NCBI GenBank assembly: GCA_021927905.1
Contig: BLLK01000061.1
Coordinates: 235,810-299,809, forward strand
From: Chaetoceros tenuissimus
Taxonomy: Eukaryota > Bacillariophyta > Thalassiosirophyceae > Chaetocerotales > Chaetocerotaceae
DNA length: 64,000 nt
Direction: 5' to 3'
In this document: positions 22,301 to 30,782 of the stretch, one piece after another
How the letters are laid out: every line of letters begins with the position of its first letter
Position numbering within the stretch: the first letter of the stretch is position 1
The notes under the pieces: generated by a model
What the model saw: only the letters and a program-made list of their open reading frames with translations
The model's database searches: none
What the model was told of the DNA's origin: nothing
Program-made: the position numbers and the translations under genes

Positions 22301-22542
22301 TCTTCAGACTCGTCATTATTATAACTTTCTTCATCGTCTCCTTCTTCAAGGTCGTCATCGTCATCTTCCGTCTCTTTCTCACTGAAAGCACTTGAATCAT
22401 CGATTCCATCGAGGGGTATGAAGACACTTGAACTAGCTTCGCTGATCAAATCATCAACATTGTAGTCAGTGTTACTAGCTGGGGTAGCTGTTGAGCTACC
22501 ATGACTGCTTTCCTCTGCTAAACCTTCGGGTATAGTCTCCAT
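19361..22542 (-). CDS. Ankyrin-repeat TRP-like ion channel with N-terminal YDLG repeats
   Basis: Two exons, complement(19361..21497, 21569..22542), with a 71-bp intron (21498-21568); the product is 1036 aa. The splice restores an ankyrin start, NEDGETSLHIACRKK. Order: acidic Ser/Glu/Asp-rich N-terminus with two copies of STESEENEMIEEQ (about 106-118 and 140-152); a YDLG-repeat segment (174-264); about five ankyrin-like repeats (317-480) with LPLHHAC, LPLHWAL and NTLHAAT; then six hydrophobic segments (about 546-566, 583-600, 616-632, 643-664, 680-701, 755-783) with a pore-loop-like stretch near 725-740, and a further hydrophobic segment after the channel (IFPIIVVMNVMCFILGLVSF). The S6-like helix FNMLIAQIVCSYSE resembles TRPV/TRPA relatives. 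The C-terminus is a possible coiled coil. Cation selectivity and gating stimulus are unknown. Confidence 0.82.
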
Positions 22543-22988
22543 CGTTTGCTAGTATTACATGTAAATCAGGTGAGGGGTTCTGAGAAATAGATTTTTGAAT
22601 TTTTGAAGTATGTAAGTAGATTCAAAGTGTGCGCTGTGCCCAATTCAGTAAGTAGAAGTTGAGCTTCCATTAGTTGTAAACACAGCAACGTTGCAGTACT
22701 CAGCAACGTTGCAGTACTAGCTAGTCAGTCTACATTTCGTATTGCCGTAAAAACAAGGGAAGGAAACATCAAAAAATTGCGCGCTAACACATGTTTAGAT
22801 TTTGATACTACAATTTTAGCTGGAAAGTTCGTTTTTCAGACAATGACGTTAGGCCGTTGAACGAAAACATTTCCAAAAATGAATGACCATAAAAATATGA
22901 AGATTACATTACAGAAACTATATTGCAAATAAATGTTTTGATGCAATTAAAAAAACTTTCCCTCGTGGAAGGTACCCGTAAATCTGTT
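22543..22988. promoter_or_regulatory. Upstream region of the TRP-like gene with tandem palindromic repeats
   Basis: Between two genes transcribed leftward. Two identical 18-bp units stand head to tail at 22683-22700 and 22701-22718 (CAGCAACGTTGCAGTACT). Each contains the palindrome GCAACGTTGC. The position about 140-175 bp upstream of the channel start codon fits a transcription-factor site, but no factor is known. Confidence 0.45.
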
Positions 22989-24032
22989 TTACAATCTATC
23001 AATCGCCTCGGCAGTTGGTGGGCTGGGAGCTTTTGCATACACTTGTACATCGTTGATATTATTTACCTGAAATTCAAAACGATCCTCTGCACTCCAACAG
23101 CATGTGCATGTATAGCAGCAAGTCTGGCAACACTTGTCGCTGTCGTTTGTTGCATTTTGAAGGAGATTTGCATAATGAATATCATTCAGCTCGTGTACTC
23201 CAGTTGACTCGTTCAAAGTCGCTACTACCTTTGGAAAGTAATAGTAGGAAAGTTTGCTGTTATCGCACTCATATGGATCTGTTCCAACCCACGATAGACG
23301 CGCAATATCGCCAGGTTTGATATTATCAATAATCTTCCCGTCTGGCGTAGTAAACTCATCTCCTTCTTGAACAATGTACATGAACAGATAATTTCCTACT
23401 TTTTCTGGTGAAGACAGTGTATACAATGCAAGCCATTTTCCATCAGGCGATGCCTGTACAGTTGCAAAACGAGTTTGTTGAAAGAATCCAAAAGCAGCCC
23501 CCCAGCAAGAGTTGTCCACAGTCCAATCATACTTGAGAGATCCAAGCCCGATGACACGACCTCCTTCAACTTGAGAACGCCAAGCCCATCTATTGAATGA
23601 AACTAAAGTTTCAGGTGCAACATTATCCTCAGTCCAGATGAGTTTGTTGCGAAAAGGTTCAGGAATGAATTGTGAATTAGGACTTGGTCCAAGCATATCT
23701 TTGACCAGCTTGCTACTATCGTCACTGATGCGCGATCTAGTCTTTTTTGCTCCCGGCACACAACGATGGAGAGGCTTACAGAACAATGATCTATTCCACC
23801 ACCACAGTGGAATGTTTAAGTTACTATCGAAGAAAGATTTTCGTTGAGGAGGATCGTATACTCTTGGAGGAGCTGGATTCTTTGCAAGGAACTTGTCCCA
23901 ATCAATAATTTCGAACAATTCATGCTGTGGGTTCCAGTAATCAGGATCCATATACTCCTTTGGATACCTTGCACTACTTGAAGATGGAGCAGGCGGCAGA
24001 CTGCTTTGATAATCTGTATTTGAAGTTGCCAT
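22989..24032 (-). CDS. Uncharacterised protein with a C-terminal Cys cluster
   Basis: Single-exon ORF of 347 aa that I could not assign to a family. The N-terminus is Ser/Pro-rich, followed by aromatic-rich stretches (YMDPDYWNPQHELFEIIDWDKFL and NIPLWWWNRSLF regions). The middle, around 180-270, looks like a compact beta domain (RFATVQASPDGKWLALYTL, GDIARLSWVGTD). Near 300-313 is a dense run, CCQTCCYTCTCCW, with eight Cys in thirteen residues, reminiscent of metal-binding or palmitoylated clusters. No signal peptide or transmembrane helix is visible. It reads in the same direction as the TRP-like channel. The function is unknown. Confidence 0.7.
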   Translation of the reverse strand: MATSNTDYQSSLPPAPSSSSARYPKEYMDPDYWNPQHELFEIIDWDKFLAKNPAPPRVYDPPQRKSFFDSNLNIPLWWWNRSLFCKPLHRCVPGAKKTRSRISDDSSKLVKDMLGPSPNSQFIPEPFRNKLIWTEDNVAPETLVSFNRWAWRSQVEGGRVIGLGSLKYDWTVDNSCWGAAFGFFQQTRFATVQASPDGKWLALYTLSSPEKVGNYLFMYIVQEGDEFTTPDGKIIDNIKPGDIARLSWVGTDPYECDNSKLSYYYFPKVVATLNESTGVHELNDIHYANLLQNATNDSDKCCQTCCYTCTCCWSAEDRFEFQVNNINDVQVYAKAPSPPTAEAIDRL

Positions 24033-24159
24033 CTTGATAGTTTTTTGAAAGATGTCCGATGAGGTATCTTTCCTAGAGTAGGTTTATGCGAACAATACGA
24101 GTAGAAGGTAAAAGAGTGTAAGGTAGACGACGTGGAAAAGTGGGTCAACCCTGACCCAC

Positions 24160-25057
24160 TTTTGGCAAAAGTGGGTCAACCCTGACCCACTTCCATTCTA
24201 CGACGTTTTCTACGTGAGAAACATACCACAGCCACTTCATATGTAACAACTTACTTTTTCACATGCTTCTAGGAATTACATACACATGAACATGTTTTCT
24301 TATATTATATAGTTCAGTACTGTAATGTCTGATTCTACTGAACTTCACTTTATTTATGAGATAAGTACGTATTTTACCCGCCAAAATCGGTCAAAAAGCC
24401 GAAAATAGCCACTTTTAGGGTCTCAAATAAATTCTAAAAAAAATCGCCAGTATAAGATGACAACCGTTTTCATCTTTTAATATCAAAAAGAAGCTTACCA
24501 CATGCAATATCAATCGATTCTAATAGTATATGTATGTTTAATTTCAATTGAGATTTGAGGATATATACAGATTTCTCATCATAGGTTATTGATCTTAGCC
24601 AATCAGATTGCTCTATTTGGTCAAAGATACGACTCAATTAGGTAAAATGTTGTCTTTGTGCACCTCCGTTTCTTCGTTTTAGTCATGTAGAGAGGTATTA
24701 TTAGTGTAATCTGTAATCTATGTCTTGTATACACTTATTCTCAATATAATATGGCTTGAATGAAGTCTCCATAGGATTTTTAGATGAGAAATAGGGGCCG
24801 CAAAGTCTCATATTTCCTCGTTTTTGAAGGTTTTAGTACCTTCAAAAAGTACTCTAAACTGTCGAACAGAGAAATTAGCGTGTGCAGACATTTTCTATAT
24901 ACACATCAGATTCATGCTATAATACCGCTTTATTGATGAAGGTAAATAAAAAATGTTTTATATGAGTACATTGTTTAATTCACCTCTGTGGTATGTTTCG
25001 CACGTAGAAAACGTCGTAGAATGGAAGTGGGTCAGGGTTGACCCACTTTTGCCAAAA
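24160..25057. mobile_element. Non-autonomous terminal-inverted-repeat (MITE-like) element
   Basis: About 898 bp bounded by near-perfect inverted repeats of 72 bp: 24160-24231 and the reverse complement at 24986-25057, differing at one internal base. Each TIR holds a small perfect hairpin, GTGGGTCA-ACCC-TGACCCAC. The left end carries an extra copy of this hairpin just outside (24137-24159). The interior has no supportable ORF and is AT-rich. No certain target-site duplication could be seen, so the exact ends are uncertain. The element sits between the Cys-cluster gene and the hydrolase gene. Confidence 0.75.
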
Positions 25058-25662
25058 AACCCGCGAAATCCGTACGAGGGATATAAATAAAATGTGAGCT
25101 AATTGGTCGTGTTTACGAGTAGAAAAAAGTATCTTTACCGACGCGCAATTTCATAACCTATTCTTATTCTATTCTGTAAATAGTATGGATGTAATGAATA
25201 GATGAAGAAGATGAATCGATGAAGATATGATATGAAATGATGAGATCTCATTGAATCAAAACGAATCATCCACATTAATCGACTTAAGTCCAATTAATTG
25301 TGTATCAGGGTGAAGAACTCTATCTAGCAGTTTGTGCGATAGAAGAGGAAGAATCATTAGACTATAAACTTTGCTTCATAAACACAATCCAACAAAGGCA
25401 TCTGAATGGCAGAAGAGGAGGCAGGCATCATTAGACTATCAAACTTTGCTTCAAACTTTCCAGACGAAATCAAAGAAAAGCAAGAGTGGTGTTGTAGTGG
25501 ACTTGGATAAACATTTTGAAAAACAGCGCAAGAGAAAAGAATGTGAGAAAATGAAGAAAAAGGAAGCTGAAAATAATCTTCAAAAGGTTTCAACCAGTAC
25601 CAGAATCTAATCTGATTGACTCTTCCAAAGGCAAAAAAGAAATTGGTGCAAGATATAGAGTG
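25058..25662. other. Intergenic region upstream of hydrolase, with imperfect direct repeat
   Basis: A segment near 25353-25378 (ATCATTAGACTATAAACTTT and on) recurs with one inserted base at 25427-25453, each preceded by AGAAGAGGA. A Lys-rich 79-codon ORF (25371-25610) and an open stretch in the hydrolase frame from 25555 could be parts of an upstream exon or a decayed 5' end. Neither is convincing. Confidence 0.4.
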
Positions 25663-27081
25663 ATGGGACATGGTCAACGAGACATCAGGGGTTCGAATGA
25701 TGAAAGTGCAGCGCCATCATATTCATTTGGACAAAAACCCAAGCCATTAGTTTTGGCATTCATTTTATATATCGTTGCGCAGGAACAAAGGAAAAGGAAA
25801 CAATTGACTTCATTGCCACAAGTTTATCACCAAGATACTGCAGAGAATCAAAGAATAGTATCACTCATGTCTGCGGTGCTTCAACGCAAGTATAAACCAA
25901 GTTTATTCATAGGAACAAGATCCTTTCTGAATTCATCATTTGCCTATTGTAGACTAGCACATACCAACTACGAAAGAAAAAGAGAGATATTGAGAATGCC
26001 CAGAGATGGAGCACAGATAGCTTTAGACTATGAGTCTCCTACAGGGATGAATCCAAACTTTGGTAATATTACTGATCAAACCATTGTCTTGATTCTTCAT
26101 GGTGTAAACACAGATACTTCATTTGGATACATGAAAGCTATCATGAAACATTGTACAAACCAAGGCTATGTGGCAATTGGTATGAATGCACGGTCATATG
26201 GAAACATTCCAATGAAGACATGTCGATTTATGAACTCAGCCTATACAAACGACCTAAGGTCCACAGTGGAGATCCTATCAAATCGATATACAAAGTCAAA
26301 ACTATTTCTGGTAGGTTTCTCAATGGGTGCCAATACTCTGGTGAAGTTTTTGGGAGAGTCCTCTGATAACTTGCCTTCTAATCTTGTTGGAGCTGTTTCT
26401 CTTGCAAATCCGTTCATTATCCAGCACTCGAAACTTAAGTTTCCCATGTCAAATTTAATGACAGCTGGAACAAGAAAACATATGAAATCACATGCTGAAA
26501 CAATAAGGCAAATGAGTGATGATAGTGTCGAAGATGCGTTCAAGAAAGCTACATCATTTCGACAATCAAGTAGTCTTTCTGATATTTCGAAATACACGTC
26601 ACCATTTATGATTCGCAATTCGGTAGAATATCCATATCAAAACTCTATCGGCTACTCAAGCAATGAAGAATATTGGAGAGAAGCGTCAAGTCGAAACTAC
26701 GTAGCAAATGTATCAATCCCTCTTTTGATTGTATTCGCTGATGACGATGTACTCACAGCTGACTCAACAATAAGGTCACTTGGTGCATGTCTTTCAAATC
26801 CAAACATTATAATTGCACGGACGCCTTGTGGCGGTCATATGGGCTGGCATACTTCAAATTGGAATAATCCATTTGGGTCATACTGTTTCACTTCTGCAAA
26901 TGATTCAAACATGAATTGGTCTGAAAGAACAGTTACAAAGTTCATCTCTGCTGTTTTATGGAAAGGAAATAATGAGTTACATGAATCTGATGGTTCTTGG
27001 CAAAAAATTGTGAGAGATAGCAAAAAGAATGGAACGGAAATGGCAAAAACGATTTCGCAAAACATGAAATCGAAATTGTAA
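25663..27081 (+). CDS. Alpha/beta hydrolase of the ABHD1/3 (YheT) type
   Basis: ORF of 472 aa from the first in-frame ATG. The fold and catalytic triad are visible: IVLILHGVNTDT (strand beta3 and oxyanion region), LVGFSMGANTLVKFLGE with the GxSxG nucleophile (Ser220), a candidate acid in LLIVFADDDVLTAD, and the candidate His in CGGHMGWH. The NARSYG segment after the HG loop is typical of the ABHD1/2/3 and YheT group, which hydrolyse acyl esters or phospholipids. A short hydrophobic stretch near 28-40 (PLVLAFILYIVA) may anchor it in a membrane, as in ABHD3. The frame is open for about 36 codons upstream of the ATG, so an upstream exon is possible. Confidence 0.83.
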   Translation: MGHGQRDIRGSNDESAAPSYSFGQKPKPLVLAFILYIVAQEQRKRKQLTSLPQVYHQDTAENQRIVSLMSAVLQRKYKPSLFIGTRSFLNSSFAYCRLAHTNYERKREILRMPRDGAQIALDYESPTGMNPNFGNITDQTIVLILHGVNTDTSFGYMKAIMKHCTNQGYVAIGMNARSYGNIPMKTCRFMNSAYTNDLRSTVEILSNRYTKSKLFLVGFSMGANTLVKFLGESSDNLPSNLVGAVSLANPFIIQHSKLKFPMSNLMTAGTRKHMKSHAETIRQMSDDSVEDAFKKATSFRQSSSLSDISKYTSPFMIRNSVEYPYQNSIGYSSNEEYWREASSRNYVANVSIPLLIVFADDDVLTADSTIRSLGACLSNPNIIIARTPCGGHMGWHTSNWNNPFGSYCFTSANDSNMNWSERTVTKFISAVLWKGNNELHESDGSWQKIVRDSKKNGTEMAKTISQNMKSKL

Positions 27082-27289
27082 TTAGCTAAATTAGGTGTAA
27101 TCTATACGTGTCAAAATGTCAAAAAGGGTTCCACCTTCAGAGAAAGATGAGGGTGTGAGAGAGTGATTAGAGAGAAGCTGAGAACCAAAATGAAAGGAGA
27201 ATATGGAAGTAGAAAGTAGAGCTGTGGCAAACTCTACTTCGATCTGCACACACAACCAAGTGTTAATAAAGTCATAGAGAGATTTAATT

Positions 27290-28236
27290 ATGGGGAAAGC
27301 GGATCTTGATCCATTGACTAGGTATGGGCAGACTTTCGTAGAGGAAACTCCAGCCCTGGTGAAAGCAAAGCTATCTGAGCTAAATGATGCTTTGGCGAAG
27401 GAAACTGGAAAGGATGTAAAGTTCTACAATGATGCGAGAGACAAATGTCCTGACGAAGTCAATGACACCTTTAAATTGAAATTTTTACGATGCGAAGTCT
27501 TTCGAGTAAATGTAAGTATGTCTAGCTAGCAGGCTTCTAGTATTATTGTAGGATTGAATATTTACAACTGATTTCTTCATTATTTGGCGCACTTAAGGAT
27601 GCTGTAAAGAGAATTATCAAATACTGGAAGAATAGAGTGGAAATTTTTGAGGAGAAAGCATTCATGCCATTAACTCTTGATAAAGCATTGAAAGGCGACG
27701 AGAAATCTCTTGAAATTTCAGTGCTTAGAGACACACATTGCAAAGATGATGGAGGCCGTGCAATCTTGTTCTTTGACCCTGGACGTCTGCCAAAGAATCG
27801 TGACGAATATGATAAAAAGTCAATGGTACGTTCATTCTGGTATACATTGCATTCAGTATTGGAAGATGGGGAAGTACAAAGAAAGGGGTGTGTTATTATA
27901 GGGCATCCAAAGCATGCTCCATCCAAGCCTGATTTTGAACTGGAAAAAATGCAAGTCGGAGCCCTGCGTGGTTCTATACCGATCCGTATTGGCGCAATTC
28001 ATATCTGCCACCCACCGTGGTTTTTCGAACTAGTATGGCCAGTATTTAAATTGATGATTGGTTCTGTTTTAAGGAAAAGGGTAAACATTCACTCTGGGAA
28101 AGACGAAAAAATCCTAGGTAATCTCGAAAGTAAGTTTGGTATCCCAAAAGAAAAGATACCAACGGATATGAGTGGAGGTTTACTGCAACTTGACCATATG
28201 GCTTGGTTAGAAGAAAGGAGAAAAGCTGGACTGTGA
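27290..28236 (+). CDS. CRAL-TRIO (Sec14-like) lipid-binding domain protein
   Basis: Two exons, 27290..27511 and 27598..28236, with an 86-bp GTAAGT...TTAAG intron; the product is 286 aa. The N-terminal part (LKFLRCEVFRVNDAVKRIIKYW) resembles the CRAL-TRIO-N helix bundle (FLRxxxxxV..A). The lipid-binding lobe follows: GGRAILFFDPGRLP, GCVIIGHPKHAP, the gate-region-like GSIPIRIGAIHICHPPWFFELVWPVFKLMIG and LRKRVNIHSG. Proteins of this family carry phosphoinositides, phosphatidylcholine, tocopherol or retinoids between membranes. A membrane-targeting (GOLD or PH) domain is absent. The ligand is unknown. Confidence 0.82.
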
Positions 28237-28768
28237 ATATGTGGATAGATTAGAGAGGAGGGGGATATGCTCGAATGACATTGAGAGAAATGGACAGCAG
28301 ATCGTAGAAATAATTCTAAAAATTAAATTAGTCGACTTCATTTTCATTCTAGCGAAAGTTGATTCGACACTCAACATACCTATCAATTTTTCATGGATCT
28401 CGTTTTGATAAAGCATTTGATTTTCATTGTATAAAGTACTTCTTCGCTACTCCCTGTGAAAAGTTCTAATCGAAACTGTAAATCGTATGTTATGATAGTA
28501 TGTAGTAATATAATATTACTATGGATGCGAGATGAATTCAAATTATTTGCTTAGAGAAAAATTGGCGCACCATGTGCAATAAAGAGAGAGAAGATAGAAC
28601 TTTCTTTTGTGCAACAAAGAGAGAGAAGTAGAACTTTCTTTGACCTTTTTTCAAAACAAATAAGGTATGAAAATTTGGAAAGAGAAATGATTCCGCCATT
28701 TTGAAAAACACGCTCTTTCGTTGCAATCGACCTCTTAGTTCATAATTTCGCAAAAGATAAATAAAACC
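28237..28768. promoter_or_regulatory. Upstream region of silaffin-like gene with 34-bp tandem repeat
   Basis: Contains a tandem, slightly diverged duplication: 28574-28608 and 28609-28641, each GTGCAA(T/C)AAAGAGAGAGAAG followed by AGAACTTTCTTT. It ends 127 bp upstream of the silaffin-like start codon and is a plausible but untested promoter element. Confidence 0.5.
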
Positions 28769-30247
28769 ATGAAGACGGCTTTCCTTTTAAACGTTGTACT
28801 TTTGCTTGCAGTAGTTTCTGCCTCTCTTGTATCCAACACAAAGGTAAGTAATTCGAACGAAATCCAAACATCATCCTTTCAATATGATCCTCATGAAAAG
28901 CCATATTCAAAATAGAATATTTCAATGATGAGAGGATCAAGAAAGCTGGTGAAATCAGATAAGCAGATTGACGGTAGTTCAAAATCTCCCAAAAGCAGCA
29001 AGGAACCAAAGTCTCGTATCCTCAAGACTACTAAGGCTGATAGCTCAAAATCTCCAAAGAGCAGTGATGAGGTAAGAAGTAGCAAGGAACCAAAGTCTCG
29101 CATCCTCAAGACTACTAAGGCTGATAGCTCAAAGTCTCCCAAGAGCAGCAAGGAACCAAAGTCTCGTATCCTCAAGAGTAGCTCAAAATCTCCAAAGAGC
29201 AGTGATGAAGGAAGAAGTAGCAAGGAACCAAAGTCTCGCATCCTCAAGACTACTAAGGCTGATAGCTCAAAATCTCCAAAGAGCAGCAAGGAACCAAAGT
29301 CTCGTATCCTCAAGAGTAGCTCAAAATCTCCAAAGAGCAGTGATGAAGGAAGAAGTAGCAAGGAACCAAAGTCTCGTATCCTCAAGAGTAGCTCAAAATC
29401 TCCAAAGAGCAGTGATGAAGGAAGAAGTAGCAAGGAACCAAAGTCTCGTATCCTCAAGAGTAGCTCAAAATCTCCAAAGAGCAGTGATGAGGTAAGAAGT
29501 AGCAAGGAACCAAAGTCTCGTATCCTCAAGAGTAGCTCAAAATCTCCAAAGAGCAGTGATGAGGTAAGAAGTAGCAAGGAACCAAAGTCTCGCATCCTCA
29601 AGACTACTAAGGCTGATAGCTCAAAATCTCCCAAGAGCAGCAAGGAACCAAAGTCTCGTATCCTCAAGACTACTAAGGCTGATAGCTCAAAATCTCCAAA
29701 GAGCAGTGATAAAGCAAAGAGCAGCAACGAACCAAAGTCTCGCATCCTCAAGACTACTAAGGCTGATAGCTCAAAATCTCCAAAGAGCAGCAAGGAACCA
29801 AAGTCTCGTATCCTCAAGAGTAGCTCAAAATCTCCAAAGAGCAGCGATGAAGCAAAGAGCAGCAAGGAACCAAAGTCTCGTATCCTCAAGAGTAGCTCAA
29901 AATCTCCAAAGAGCAGTGATGAAGGAAGAAGTAGCAAGGAACCAAAGTCTCGCATCCTCAAGACTACTAAGGCTGATAGCTCAAAATCTCCAAAGAGCAG
30001 CAAGGAACCAAAGTCTCGTATCCTCAAGACTACTAAGGCTGATAGCTCAAAATCTCCAAAGAGCAGTGATGAAGGAAGAAGTAGCAAGGAACCAAAGTCT
30101 CGCATCCTCAAGACTACTAAGGCTGATAGCTCAAAATCTCCAAAGAGCAGCAAGGAACCAAAGTCTCGTATCCTCAAGAGTAGCTCAAAATCTCCAAAGA
30201 GCAGCGATGAAGCAAAGAGCAGCAAGGAACCAAAGGCGAAGTTTTGA
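28769..30247 (+). CDS. Silaffin-like secreted Ser/Lys-rich repeat precursor
   Basis: Two exons, 28769..28843 and 28916..30247, joined in frame over a 72-bp GTAAGT...AATAG intron; the product is 468 aa. Exon 1 encodes a classic signal peptide, MKTAFLLNVVLLLAVVSA, then SLVSNTK. Exon 2 encodes a basic leader and 17 units of 22, 24 or 28 residues, each ending in SRIL, plus a final unit ending KAKF. A unit core reads SSKSPKSSKEPKSRIL, placing Lys every third residue (KxxKxxKxxK). Diatom silaffins are secreted silica-forming proteins rich in Ser and Lys. In Cylindrotheca Sil1p each repeat ends in RRIL, which is removed on processing, and RXL sites are cut in other diatom silica proteins. Here RIL fits RXL, predicting cleavage into 17 or more short peptides carrying modified Lys and phospho-Ser. 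Similarity may reflect common descent or convergence. Confidence 0.85.
28979..30231 (+). repeat. Coding tandem repeat array (66/72/84-bp units) of the silaffin-like gene
   Basis: Three unit types alternate: KTTKAD-type short (22 aa), KTTKAD-type long (28 aa, with an extra DE(V/G)RSS or DKAKSS block) and KSSS-type (24 aa). Units are nearly identical at the DNA level, differing mainly at AAGG/AAGC and GTAAGA/GGAAGA positions. This indicates recent expansion or gene conversion. Confidence 0.95.
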
Positions 30248-30353
30248 ATATAGAGGGTTGTGAAATTATCTGACCTTCTAACGCTTAAATATGTAATTTT
30301 GAGTTAACAAATGCAGTGATAACATCTACCTTTACTGTTGTGCATCAAGGTAC

Positions 30354-30533
30354 TTACTTTTGAATCAATTGTTTCAAGTCTTTTTGTAGTCTCTTTTCAA
30401 AGTTTGGAAATGACGTGTTGCCACCGCTTAGTACGATATTGTTATAGAGACGTCTTCTTGTATCGACTGGACATGATTGGATCGTATTATCCACCATCTC
30501 TGCCAATGACTCTGTAAAGGATTCGTCAAGAAG
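30354..30533 (-). pseudogene. Isolated Arp3-like actin-related protein exon
   Basis: On the minus strand a 58-residue frame reads LLDESFTESLAEMVDNTIQ, then CPVDTRRRLYNNIVLSGGNT and FEKRLQKDLKQLIQK. It matches the C-terminal part of actin-related proteins, especially Arp3 ([20 protein letters not shown] pattern). It is preceded by TTATCGTAG and followed by AAAGTAAGTA, so it keeps splice-like borders. No other actin-fold exon is visible on either side: the silaffin-like gene ends at 30247, and the next gene begins near 30.7 kb on the other strand. Read as a relic or displaced exon. A very long-intron gene is less likely. Confidence 0.7.
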
Positions 30534-30782
30534 CTACGATAAACAATGACATGATTGTGTTAGACCAGATCGATTAATAGATGTATTACGATCATTCATA
30601 AGGGTCCTAATTTCTAGCCTTGAGAATATGTCCACTGCAGATATCAAACAGTCAATTACAGTGTTACCATTATTGACTGTATGATAATGAAATTTGATTT
30701 TTCAAATTTTTTACAGTCAGAGGTCGATTTGTCACTGGATCATCTCATAAATCGAAAAGAAGCAAACTCAAAGCAAAAGAGA

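Noticed and set aside
25371-25610. Lys-rich 79-codon ORF before the hydrolase
   Set aside because: No homology visible, no splice link to the hydrolase frame, and it overlaps a local direct repeat.
28891-30225. 444-codon ORF on the minus strand over the silaffin-like gene
   Set aside because: It is an antisense shadow of the tandem repeats. The plus strand has a signal peptide exon, splice sites and a sensible composition; the minus frame does not.
29202-30263. Out-of-frame plus-strand ORFs rich in RNQSL and QNLQRA repeats
   Set aside because: Frame-shifted readings of the same repeats without a start context or signal peptide.
30681-30782. Start of the five-exon gene at 30681
   Set aside because: The segment just before 30718 is a pyrimidine tract ending TTTTTTACAG, which looks like a splice acceptor. 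An upstream exon or a start at 30783 is more likely than translation through it; left uncertain.
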